From positions 1 through 41,776 of the forward strand of contig JAMFSI010000121.1 of assembly GCA_026225215.1 (NCBI GenBank): 41,776 bases of DNA. The letters are read 5' to 3'. The notes below the pieces were generated by a model that made no database searches, was not told where the DNA came from, and saw nothing but the letters and a program-made list of their open reading frames with translations. The translations under genes and the position numbers were made by a program. Positions 16,449 through 24,549 of the stretch are shown here, piece after piece. The stretch comes from Sphingomonas palustris. GTDB taxonomy: Bacteria; Pseudomonadota; Alphaproteobacteria; Sphingomonadales; Sphingomonadaceae. Numbering within the stretch: position 1 is the first letter of the stretch; each line of letters starts with the position of its first letter.

Positions 16449-17951
16449 ATGCGGAGCAATGTTGTGGATGATATCGTAGCGTCAGCGTCATCCGGCCTGT
16501 CTCGCGGACGATCCGTGCAGGACCACATCGACGAACTGCCCATGTGGGCCGATGGAACCCGCCTGCTGGCGGCGCCGATGACCGGTATGCAGTGGCTGAT
16601 CTGGTCGCTCGCCGCTGCGGGTAAATTCTTCGAAGGCTTCGTGGTTTTCATGACCGGCGTCGCCCTGCCGTTGTTGTCGCGTCAGTTTGACATTCAACCG
16701 GCCCAAAACGGCCTGATTACAGCAGCAAGCTTGGCCGGCATCCTGGTCGGCGCCGTCTGGCTTGGCGGATTGTCGGACCGTTTCGGCCGCAAGCCGATGT
16801 TCGTCGCGGAGATGATCATCTTCGTGGGCTTCCTGATCGCGCTGTTGTTCTGCACGAACTTCATCTTCCTGGTGATCTGCCTGTTCGGCATCGGTCTGGC
16901 GTTGGGCTGCGATTATCCCACAGCGCATATGATCATCTCCGAAAGCATCCCCAGCACCAGTCGGGGACGCCTGGTGCTGGGAGCCTTCGCTTTCCAGGCC
17001 ATCGGCGCACTGGGTGGCACCGCGGTCGGGTACATCGTCCTCAAGACCTTCCCCGATCTGGATGCCTGGCGCTGGATGTATGCATCGGCGCTCGTTCCGG
17101 CGATCCTCGTCACCATCGGCCGCTTCTACATCGTCGAAAGCGCCAATTGGCTGCACACTCGCGGCGACGTCAATCAGGCCGAACTGGCCGTGAAGAAACT
17201 GCTGGTACGCAAGCCGCAATATCCCGCCGTGATCGAGCTGACAGTTCGTGAAGGCCACGCAGCGAGCAGCAACGCGCCGCAGCCGAGCTTCCTGTCGCTG
17301 TTCAACAAGACCAATCGCCGCGCGACTATCCTGGCGTCAGTGCCATGGTTCCTGCAGGATCTCGGAACCTACGGCATCGGCATCTTCACCCCCACCATTC
17401 TGGCCGCCGCGCTGGGCGCCAATTCGGACCACGCCCGCAGCATCGCCGATGTGATCGCCAACGACATCACCGCCGCCCAGGGCGCGGCGCTGATCACCAC
17501 CCTGTTGATTATCGGCGTCACCTTCGCGGTTTTGCTGGCCGACGTAGTCGGACGGATCGCGCTACAAATCCTCGGCTTTTTCGGCTGCGCGGCGGGTCTT
17601 TTTATCGCCTCCCTGTCCACCTATTTCAGCGGCGGCACGCAGACCCTGCTGATCTTCGCGGGTTTTATGCTGTTCAACTTCATGACCAACCTCGGCCCCA
17701 ACGCTCAGACCTATCTGCTGGCCGGCGAGGTGTTTCCCACGGCGGTCCGCGGCAAGGGAGCAGGTTTCGCGGCGGCCTTCGCCAAGATCGGTGCCGTCGC
17801 GACGGCTTTCCTGTTTCCCATTCTCCTCACCGCGATCGGCACCCAGGCCCTGCTTTACGGACTGATCGTAGTCTCGATCCTGGGCGCTGCAGTCACCTGG
17901 TGGTTCCGGATCGAGACCACTGGTGTCAGCCTTGATCAGCTCGAACAGTGA
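16449..17951 (+). CDS. MFS transporter, PHS (Pho84-like) phosphate symporter type
   Basis: About 500 residues with twelve predicted membrane helices. MFS motif A, GGLSDRFGRKP, is at 106-116. The stretch ALGCDYPTAHMIISESIPST (151-170) mirrors the GGDYPLSATI-SE signature of phosphate:H+ symporters; RGRLVLGAFAFQ and the mirror motif TYLLAGEVFPTAVRGKGAGF also fit this branch. It probably imports inorganic phosphate or a related oxyanion with protons. The start is uncertain: ATG 16449 lacks a ribosome site, while GTG 16464 has GGAG seven bases upstream. The PstS-like gene follows after 26 bases, and a PHO-box-like site lies upstream. No PstC, PstA or PstB gene is nearby. Confidence 0.88.
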   Translation: MRSNVVDDIVASASSGLSRGRSVQDHIDELPMWADGTRLLAAPMTGMQWLIWSLAAAGKFFEGFVVFMTGVALPLLSRQFDIQPAQNGLITAASLAGILVGAVWLGGLSDRFGRKPMFVAEMIIFVGFLIALLFCTNFIFLVICLFGIGLALGCDYPTAHMIISESIPSTSRGRLVLGAFAFQAIGALGGTAVGYIVLKTFPDLDAWRWMYASALVPAILVTIGRFYIVESANWLHTRGDVNQAELAVKKLLVRKPQYPAVIELTVREGHAASSNAPQPSFLSLFNKTNRRATILASVPWFLQDLGTYGIGIFTPTILAAALGANSDHARSIADVIANDITAAQGAALITTLLIIGVTFAVLLADVVGRIALQILGFFGCAAGLFIASLSTYFSGGTQTLLIFAGFMLFNFMTNLGPNAQTYLLAGEVFPTAVRGKGAGFAAAFAKIGAVATAFLFPILLTAIGTQALLYGLIVVSILGAAVTWWFRIETTGVSLDQLEQ

Positions 17952-17977
17952 CACGATCAACAGGAACGGATCGACAC

Positions 17978-19057
17978 ATGATGGACCTTCTAAAACACGG
18001 CCGTGGTCGGCTTGTGGCTGCCCCCCTTGCCGCCGCCCTGGCGCTCGGCCTGTTCGTGTCGGCAAAAGCGAATGCCGGCGACATCATCCTGACGGAGACG
18101 GGCTCGTCCCTGGCTTATCCGCTGTTCACCGTATGGGTGTCGCAATATATCAAGACGCATCCCGGTATCCGCATCACCACCGCCAGCACCGGTTCAGGCG
18201 TAGGCATTGCCCGGGGCGTTTCGGGCGCCGTGAATATCGGCATGTCCGATGCCTATATGTCGGATACGCAGGTCAGACAGCATCCGGGGATTCTCAATGT
18301 GCCGATGGCGATTTCGGCGTTGACCGTGAATTACAATTTGCCCGGCCTTAACGGGGTGAATCTGAAGCTGGATGGGCCGGTCCTCGCGGGGATCTACTCG
18401 GGCAACATTCGCGCCTGGGACGACCGGGCGATCGCTGCACTCAATCCCGGCGTCCGGCTGCCACACCACGCCATCGTTCCGATCCGCCGCGCCGAGGGCT
18501 CGGGCGATACCTTTGTTTTCACCCAATATCTGACATTCAGCACCCCCGCCTGGGAAAACAGCGTGGGTTTTGGCACCTCACCGGTGTGGCCTGCTAACCC
18601 GGCAAGGCTGCAAGCGACGGGCAACGAGGGTCTACTGAAGGCGATCCAGCGGATTCCCTATTCGATCACCTATCTCGGCGTCAGCTACCATGCCATGGTG
18701 GCGGGTAGCCGGCTCGGGACCGCGCTGCTGAAGAGCTATTCAGGCCAGTTTCTTCTGCCGACACCCCAAACGATCGCGGCGGGGGCTGCATCGCTGAGCC
18801 CACGGACGCCTGCGGACGAACGCCTTACCCTGGTCAATGCGCCTGGCGCGAATGCCTATCCGCTGATCAATTACGAATATGCGATCGTTTCAACCAGGCA
18901 GGCCAATCCCACCGCTGCCGATGCGCTTCGCAAATTCCTGCTCTGGGCCACTGCACCCGACGAGACTAACGAGAAATATCTTCAGGACGCGCACTTCATC
19001 TCGCTGCCAGCACACATATGGGTGCTCAGCCACGATCAGATCGAGAAGATAAGATAG
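17978..19057 (+). CDS. PstS-like periplasmic phosphate-binding protein
   Basis: 359 residues. Residues 1-33 are a Sec signal (LVAAPLAAALALGLFVSA, cut likely after ANA). The mature part matches the PstS fold: TETGSSLAYPLFTVW (39-53), TTASTGSGVGIARGVSG with the phosphate-binding SGxG loop, VNIGMSDAYMSD (86-96), and RRAEGSGDTFVFTQYL (170-185), equivalent to the RSDGSGTT region of PstS. Start at ATG 17978 (or 17981); a GTG overlapping the MFS stop at 17948 is also in frame. Phosphate binding is inferred from these loops and the neighbours. It has no ABC permease beside it, and instead follows a PHS-type MFS gene by 26 bases. Confidence 0.88.
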   Translation: MMDLLKHGRGRLVAAPLAAALALGLFVSAKANAGDIILTETGSSLAYPLFTVWVSQYIKTHPGIRITTASTGSGVGIARGVSGAVNIGMSDAYMSDTQVRQHPGILNVPMAISALTVNYNLPGLNGVNLKLDGPVLAGIYSGNIRAWDDRAIAALNPGVRLPHHAIVPIRRAEGSGDTFVFTQYLTFSTPAWENSVGFGTSPVWPANPARLQATGNEGLLKAIQRIPYSITYLGVSYHAMVAGSRLGTALLKSYSGQFLLPTPQTIAAGAASLSPRTPADERLTLVNAPGANAYPLINYEYAIVSTRQANPTAADALRKFLLWATAPDETNEKYLQDAHFISLPAHIWVLSHDQIEKIR

Positions 19058-19060
19058 GAG

Positions 19061-19119
19061 GGGGGAATCTAGCAGTTTGGTACCGGCATTGGGAGGTTCG
19101 AATCCTCCCGCCCCCACCA
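19061..19119 (+). pseudogene. Decayed tRNA (tRNA-Gln-like) lacking the anticodon arm
   Basis: GGGGG at 19061 can pair with CCCCC at 19111-19115, followed by A and CCA. The T arm GGAGG-TTCGAAT-CCTCC is intact and a D-arm trace (AGCAGTTTGGTA) is present. The anticodon arm is missing: where tRNA-Gln has ACCGGC-TTTTGAT-GCCGGCATT, this copy has only ACCGGCATT, as if a deletion joined the two CCGGC words. About 30 bases around the T arm match the intact gene at 16064-16138 almost exactly. It begins three bases after the PstS-like stop. It may be an integration scar (attR-like) or a simple pseudogene. Confidence 0.75.
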
Positions 19120-19171
19120 GTCGAGATGTATAGATTCGGTTTCCACCCCGAAAATGGCAAGCGAGCGGCAG

Positions 19172-20458
19172 TCAACTCGGCGCAAGTGCAGGCTTGCCGC
19201 CCCGGGCCAGTGTAAAGCTCACGAACGATCCCGCCGATATGGCGCATATAATCAGCAGGATTCCCTTGGTGCCGATGTCCGGCGTGAGCGGCTCCAGGAT
19301 CGGCAGAACGAACAACGGCGCGATCGAGCTAAGGCCCTGGAGCACGCCAATACCCTGCCCCCGGCGGCCTTCTTCAATGATATCTGCGGCGCGGGCCATG
19401 ACGCAGGGCGCCAGAAACCCCATCCCCGCACCCATCACCAGCATGGCCGGAATCACCATCGCCGAGCCGGTAGCGATGGCGAAAAGCATCAGGCCGATCG
19501 TCATAGTGCCGAAGCCGAAGGCGAAAACCGCGCGCGCGGAGCGGCGCCATGCCTTGCCAAAAACACTCGCCGAGACAACGGCAGCGAGCGAGTTGAGCAT
19601 CACCAGACCGCCGACCGTCGAAGTTTTTCTCAGCCCGATCGCCGCCAGATGAAACGACATATAGATGCCGGGAATGGTAAGGATGATGCCGGCGGCGCAG
19701 GCCAGGAGCAGCAACTCCCAGGGAAGCCCGGCTAACCAACGCCGGGGGCGGCCCGATACGATCCGATCGACCGCCGACTTGTTCGGAATGGGCAGCGCCC
19801 TTAGGCTGGCCAATAGAATCACCGGCGCCGCTAACAGATAAAGCAGAAACGAAGTCCGCCAACCGTGGTCGCCCACCAGGCCCGAGGCCGGCACCGTCAC
19901 CACCGAAGCAACCATGCTGACCGCGCTCAACATACCGATGGTTCCGGCGCGCTTTTGCTCGGGTAGGTAATCACCGACCATCGTCATGCCGATGGCCATC
20001 AAGGCGCCCGCCCCAAATCCCGTGCCGAAGCGGAGCGCGACGATCAGGCCAAGATGGCTGAGTACCGTCGGAGCGATCCCAGAGACCACATACAATGTCC
20101 CGATCGCGATAAGCAGCCAGCGGCGATCGAATTTGTCGGCCAGCCAGCCACCGGAAGCTGCACCGATCGCCATCGAAGGCCCGAGCACGCCGGATACCAT
20201 CTTGGCGAGGTAGGCACCGGTCGGGTCATGAGCCAGCTCCCGCGCCATCCCGGCGAGCAGCGGGAGCGGGATCGTAAAGGCGAAGACGCCCGGCACCTGG
20301 GTGAAGATCAGCAGCGCGATGAAAGACCACCCGGTGAAAGTGACAGGTGCCGCCCTGCCGGTCCAGGAATCGGTTTCCCTGCCGTCGCCACGCGCCGCTT
20401 CCGCCATTCCTGCATCCCATTCTGTTTTTGCGAATTCCAGATGCCCGAACCGAGCCAT
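19172..20458 (-). CDS. MFS transporter, drug/metabolite type
   Basis: 428 residues with about twelve membrane helices. After a soluble leader of about 38 residues the first helix starts at TFTGWSFIALLIFTQ. Motif A variant is GGWLADKFDRRWL, and the motif-B-like RFGTGFGAGALMAIGMTMVG lies in helix four to five. Its closest look is the Bcr/CmlA or sugar-efflux-like branch; the substrate cannot be read from sequence. The start at 20458 has no strong ribosome site; ATG at 20407 is an alternative, trimming 17 residues of the leader. It points away from tRNA-Arg and converges on the phosphate genes. Confidence 0.85.
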   Translation of the reverse strand: MARFGHLEFAKTEWDAGMAEAARGDGRETDSWTGRAAPVTFTGWSFIALLIFTQVPGVFAFTIPLPLLAGMARELAHDPTGAYLAKMVSGVLGPSMAIGAASGGWLADKFDRRWLLIAIGTLYVVSGIAPTVLSHLGLIVALRFGTGFGAGALMAIGMTMVGDYLPEQKRAGTIGMLSAVSMVASVVTVPASGLVGDHGWRTSFLLYLLAAPVILLASLRALPIPNKSAVDRIVSGRPRRWLAGLPWELLLLACAAGIILTIPGIYMSFHLAAIGLRKTSTVGGLVMLNSLAAVVSASVFGKAWRRSARAVFAFGFGTMTIGLMLFAIATGSAMVIPAMLVMGAGMGFLAPCVMARAADIIEEGRRGQGIGVLQGLSSIAPLFVLPILEPLTPDIGTKGILLIICAISAGSFVSFTLARGGKPALAPS

Positions 20459-20591
20459 TCTCGACCGGCAGCTGCAGTCACTTTATGAGGGATAATGGCT
20501 GGATTTGGCGAACAAGCGCAAGGCTATTCTGGCGCGAGAGCGATCTGGCGCCGAATGGAGATCGCCTGTCGCTTGAAACAATATATAAAAA

Positions 20592-20668
20592 TGGTGCGCC
20601 CGACGGGATTCGAACCCATGGCCCCCAGATTAGGAATCTGGTGCTCTATCCGGCTGAGCTACGGGCGC
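20592..20668 (-). tRNA. tRNA-Arg (anticodon CCT)
   Basis: On the minus strand a complete 77-base cloverleaf with encoded CCA. Acceptor stem GCGCCCG/CGGGCGC, D arm with AGCTCAGCCGGATAGAGC, anticodon stem CCAGA/TCTGG around TTCCTAA (anticodon CCT), and T arm with GGTTCGAATCC. tRNA-Arg(CCT) is a common integration site; the accessory catabolic genes start about 120 bases beyond its 5' end. Confidence 0.97.
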
Positions 20669-20789
20669 ACACTTGAAAATAAAAGCTTTTCTGCAAAATT
20701 TCCCGTGCCATTCCGTCAAATTCCGTGACGGAATTCCGGCAAGCCCGGATTAGCCTTGGGGCCGAAGCTTAGCAAGGCTGCGCAGGGGC

Positions 20790-21992
20790 CTACCACTGCG
20801 ACCGCTGCACAAAGGCGGCACGGCGTTCGCGCAGGATTTGCTCGCGTTCCTCGGGCGAGATCATGGCGGTATCGGCCGGCAATTGGGCCACGACATCGGC
20901 CAACGCCACCTTGCGGATACTGGGCATCGGCGTGCTATCGCAGTCGGTCCAGCGGCCCTGGATGATACCGGTCGGGTAACCTGCGGTGTCGAGCCAGTTC
21001 TTCACGCCGGGATCCTTCGGCGAAACCACGAAGCGCAGGATACCGTCGCTGTCGGGTGCCGCCTGCGAACCGTTCAGGCAGCTGTGATTGTTGATCCAGT
21101 CGGTGGTCTCGTAAATCTCGTTGGTCAGGATCAGCGACCGATAGGGGCAGATTTTGGGCACCTCCGATTCGATGATCAGGGCTTCCTCGTCCGCCAATTC
21201 GTAGACCGATTCATAATAGAATTGCCCGACAAGGCCGCCGATCTTGGAGACATCGAATTCCTTGAATTTGTCGACATAACCCTCCTGGCGCAATTGTTCG
21301 ACGTGATCGACGAACAGCAGGCCGACGTTGAGCATGCGGGGCATCTCGGCGAGGCGCTGTTGCAACGCGCTCGCCGAAGGACGCGGGCGCGCCATCGATC
21401 GATCGAGCCGCTCGATCGCCAAGGTCGGGGCTTCTTCCTTCGCCCAATCGGAACTGACCATGCGCACCATCAGCCGGTCCGCGACAGGCGACAATTCCCA
21501 CCAATCGCCGTCATAGCCATCGGGCCGCGCCGCGCTGAGCAGCAGATCGAACCGCCCTTCGGCATCGACGCTGAGCGCATTGATATCGACATGCGCCCGA
21601 GTCGCGCCATCCACATTCGGCACGACCTGGCTGATCTTGAACTGGTTCAGCGAACCTCGCGTGCCGCGTAGACGATAGTTCCCACCCGGCGACAGCCGCG
21701 CCGAGCGATAAATCGTATCGGCATTCGGCTGACCGACATTGAGCAACTGGCCGATGGTCGGCAGGAACACGGGGAAATCACCATCACCACCGATCGCGTC
21801 GATCGCCGCCGACGCGATCGCTTCCAGCGCCAACCGGCCCGCCTCCTGCTGGAATTGCGGATCGCTCCGTTTTTCCACCGGCAGTTTAGCCAGCATGCGA
21901 TCGGGCAAGCTGCGCAAATTATCGATCAAATCATCCCAACCCGCCACGCTCGATGATGTGGTTGTGCCAGGCGCCGTTTCCGTGGCGGACAT
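20790..21992 (-). CDS. DUF1214-like protein of a catabolic operon
   Basis: 400 residues, no signal peptide or membrane segment. The stretch DTIYRSARLSPGGNYRLRGT (about 94-113) and the beta-rich region after it resemble DUF1214/DUF1254-type proteins; I assign this with moderate confidence only. The C-terminal part has HSCLNGSQAAPDSDGILRFV and VSPKDPGVKNWLDTAGYPTG, which look like the family's conserved 'D.....W.D..G...G' end. Function is unknown. It is the last gene of a four-gene minus-strand run (dioxygenase, two dehydratases, this gene), only 15 bases after the preceding stop, with GGAGAGGGG as ribosome site, so it is surely co-transcribed. Confidence 0.7.
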   Translation of the reverse strand: MSATETAPGTTTSSSVAGWDDLIDNLRSLPDRMLAKLPVEKRSDPQFQQEAGRLALEAIASAAIDAIGGDGDFPVFLPTIGQLLNVGQPNADTIYRSARLSPGGNYRLRGTRGSLNQFKISQVVPNVDGATRAHVDINALSVDAEGRFDLLLSAARPDGYDGDWWELSPVADRLMVRMVSSDWAKEEAPTLAIERLDRSMARPRPSASALQQRLAEMPRMLNVGLLFVDHVEQLRQEGYVDKFKEFDVSKIGGLVGQFYYESVYELADEEALIIESEVPKICPYRSLILTNEIYETTDWINNHSCLNGSQAAPDSDGILRFVVSPKDPGVKNWLDTAGYPTGIIQGRWTDCDSTPMPSIRKVALADVVAQLPADTAMISPEEREQILRERRAAFVQRSQW

Positions 21993-22007
21993 AGTAATCC
22001 CCTCTCC

Positions 22008-23174
22008 TCAGCTCGGGCGCTTGGCCAGCGCGATTTCTGCGGTGCCCGTCGCCATCGTCGAGCCCGTGTGCGTGGCCATCAGATGCTTGACGTGGATCAA
22101 GTGACGCCCCTTCTCATCGACCGTCTTATCGACGACCTCGGCGGTCTGGACGGTGACGTCGCCTGACAGCGCTGGCCCGCGGAAATTGGCGGTCGAATGG
22201 ACGACCATACCATGCTCGCCAGCCCAGCCCGACAGGAAATCGATCACCCAGGCGCCCATCGCGCCGCCATAGCCATAAGCGCGCGGCATACCGATGCGCC
22301 GCGCGTATTTCGGAAACAAATGCCCGCGCGACGGGCCGAAATAGGCACCATCGGTGATCTCCGGATTGAGGAGGTGCATGTCGGGATCATTCTCGTAGCC
22401 GGCCATTTCCGGCGTGAAGCCGAGGGCGAGCAGATCGAGCTTGCGCATGTTCACCGCGCCCCAGGTATTGATGATCCAACCGCGCCACTCGGTCATGAAG
22501 CTGGCCACCGAATGCGGGCCGAAGACGCGCTCGGGCAGCGTGTCGCCGACCTTGATGTCGTCCCACCAGCGCTGCTGATGGCCCAGATCGCGCAGCATCT
22601 TGATCCAGCTGAGCTTGCGCTCCTCGATCGCCGCGATGGCCTCGTCGGTCCATTCCGGCTCGTCATAGTCGGCCTTGTTGACGCTCTCACCGCCGGCTGC
22701 GGCATTATAGCGGATCGCGGTCGAACGCTGCTTGGCGAGCAGTTGGCCATGCTGGTTGGTATAATAATTGTCGCCGCGCTGGAAGCAGGTCGGGCCGGCG
22801 AGCTTGGTTTCCTTGACGACATAATCGAAGGGAATGCGCTCGTTATAGACCATGTCGCCGCCGGCGACGCGGCGGTCTTCGAACCACCATTCTTCGCCGC
22901 CGAACAACAGATGCGAATTGGGGATGCAGCCGACGCAAGCCGGAGATGTGCCCATGCCGTCATCGGTGGCGCAGGGGAAACTCTGCATCGCGACCAGCTT
23001 GCCGTAGCGGCTCTGCTCGGCGAAGGTCGGGTCATAATGCAGCAGATTGGGATAATGCATCGCCTGGGCCCAGCGGCGGATGTCATTATTGGCGATCGGC
23101 TCGCGAATTCGCGACGAAGTGATCGCCTTGCCGAGGTATTGGTCGATATCCGAACAATCGAGAATGGTACTCAT
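22008..23174 (-). CDS. MaoC/FAS1-like dehydratase, copy 2
   Basis: 388 residues, a double-hotdog architecture. The N-terminal half looks like a FAS1-like dehydratase domain (NNDIRRWAQAMHYPNLLHYD), and the C-terminal half like a MaoC hotdog (AYFGPSRGHLFPKYARRIGM, then FRGPALSGDVTVQTAEVVDK). Family members hydrate enoyl-CoA or dehydrate 3-hydroxyacyl-CoA during degradation of complex acids. It is roughly 70% identical by eye to the next gene upstream (23234-24409), a tandem duplication. Start ATG 23174 has AGGAC seven bases before it. The gap to copy 1 is 59 bases and to the DUF1214-like gene 15 bases. Confidence 0.82.
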   Translation of the reverse strand: MSTILDCSDIDQYLGKAITSSRIREPIANNDIRRWAQAMHYPNLLHYDPTFAEQSRYGKLVAMQSFPCATDDGMGTSPACVGCIPNSHLLFGGEEWWFEDRRVAGGDMVYNERIPFDYVVKETKLAGPTCFQRGDNYYTNQHGQLLAKQRSTAIRYNAAAGGESVNKADYDEPEWTDEAIAAIEERKLSWIKMLRDLGHQQRWWDDIKVGDTLPERVFGPHSVASFMTEWRGWIINTWGAVNMRKLDLLALGFTPEMAGYENDPDMHLLNPEITDGAYFGPSRGHLFPKYARRIGMPRAYGYGGAMGAWVIDFLSGWAGEHGMVVHSTANFRGPALSGDVTVQTAEVVDKTVDEKGRHLIHVKHLMATHTGSTMATGTAEIALAKRPS

Positions 23175-23233
23175 AGTGGTGTCCTGATTGGGCCCGGTTG
23201 CGGGTCGTTGTCGTGTCGTGGTTGCGTGCGGTA

Positions 23234-24409
23234 TCAGCCGCGTTTCGGCAGCTGGATTTCGCCGGTCGCGGTGCACACCGTGGTGCCCTTCTGGCTCGTC
23301 ATCAGCTGCTTGACCTGGATCAGGTGGCGGCCCTGGTCATCGACGAATTTATCGACGACTTCGGCATTCTGAATGGTGATATCGCCTGCCAGCGCCGGCC
23401 CGCGGTAATTGCAGGCATGATGGACGACCATGCCATGTTCGCCTGCCCAGCCGGCGAGATAATCGGTCACCCACGCCCCCATCGAGGCGCCGTAGCCATA
23501 GGAGCGCGGCATACCGATGCGGCGCGCGAAATGTGGGAACAAATGACCGCGCGACGGGCCGAAATAGGCGCCGTCGGTCAGTTCCGGGTTGACCTTGAGC
23601 ATGTCGGGATCGTTCTCGTGACCAGCCATTTCCGGCGTGTAGCCCATGGCGAGAAGATCCTGCTTGCGCAGGTTCATCGTCCCCCAGGTGTTGACCAGAT
23701 AGGCTCGCCATTCGGTCGCGAAGCTCGCGATCGAATGCGGCCCGAACACCCGCTCGGGCAAATGGTCACCGATGTTCACATCATCCCACCAGCGTTCGCC
23801 ATGCCCCAGATCATGCAGCATCTGGATCCAGGCGAATTTGCGGGCCTCCAGCGCGTCGAGTTCCTCGTTGGTCCAGGTCGGCTCATCGAAGTCGGCCTTG
23901 TTGACCATATCGCCGCCGGCCGCAGCGCGATAACGCATGGCCGTGGAGCGATGCTTGGCCAGCAACTGACCATGCTGGTTGCGATAGAAATTGTCACCCC
24001 GCTGAAAACAGGTCGGGCCGAAACCCGTTTTCTTGACGACATAATCGAAGGGGATGCGCTCGTTGAACACCTTGTCGCCAGCGGAGACGCGCACGTCCTC
24101 GAACCACCATTCGTCGCCGCCGAACAGCAGATGCGAGTTTTCGATTTTTCCGACGCAGGCAGGCACGCAGCCATGGCCGTCATCGGTAGCGATCGGGAAG
24201 CTTTGTGGGGCGATCAGCTTGCCCCAGCGCGTCGCAGCGGCGAAATCGGGATCATAATGCCCCAGGTTCGGGTAATGCATCGCATGGACCCAGCGGCGGA
24301 TATCGTTGTTACCGATCGGCTCGCGAATCGGCGAGGATTCCAGCGGCTTGCCGAGATATTGGTCGATATCCGAACAATCGAAGTCCTGAACGGCGGTGTC
24401 GGTGGTCAT
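23234..24409 (-). CDS. MaoC/FAS1-like dehydratase, copy 1
   Basis: 391 residues, paralogous to the gene at 22008-23174 over the whole length; the shared blocks include HLLFGGDEWWFEDVRV, FNERIPFDYVVK, CFQRGDNFYRNQHGQLLAK and RVFGPHSIASFATEWR. The FAS1-like N-half and MaoC-like C-half are both intact. Two divergent full-length copies side by side suggest two substrates or a heterodimer rather than a fresh duplication. Start ATG 24409 has AGGA seven bases upstream. It lies 140 bases downstream of the dioxygenase gene. The CoA-ester substrate is unknown. Confidence 0.83.
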   Translation of the reverse strand: MTTDTAVQDFDCSDIDQYLGKPLESSPIREPIGNNDIRRWVHAMHYPNLGHYDPDFAAATRWGKLIAPQSFPIATDDGHGCVPACVGKIENSHLLFGGDEWWFEDVRVSAGDKVFNERIPFDYVVKKTGFGPTCFQRGDNFYRNQHGQLLAKHRSTAMRYRAAAGGDMVNKADFDEPTWTNEELDALEARKFAWIQMLHDLGHGERWWDDVNIGDHLPERVFGPHSIASFATEWRAYLVNTWGTMNLRKQDLLAMGYTPEMAGHENDPDMLKVNPELTDGAYFGPSRGHLFPHFARRIGMPRSYGYGASMGAWVTDYLAGWAGEHGMVVHHACNYRGPALAGDITIQNAEVVDKFVDDQGRHLIQVKQLMTSQKGTTVCTATGEIQLPKRG

Positions 24410-24549
24410 GGGTTATTCCTTGCTGGGCCAGATATATGGTTGCCGGTTAAATCGGGATTTGCCAGCGGGTCACTTTAAGCCCGCGCGGCGCCAAAGCTGG
24501 ATTGGTTCGCGTAGCCTCGGCGTGATGCGAAGCATCTCAGCACCTTGGA

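Noticed and set aside
19061..19119. Functional tRNA
   Set aside because: The anticodon arm is missing and only five acceptor pairs remain, so it is listed as a pseudogene.
16139..20591. Integrase or transposase gene
   Set aside because: No frame here or elsewhere in the window shows tyrosine or serine recombinase or DDE transposase motifs that I can recognise; mobility is inferred only from repeats and remnants.
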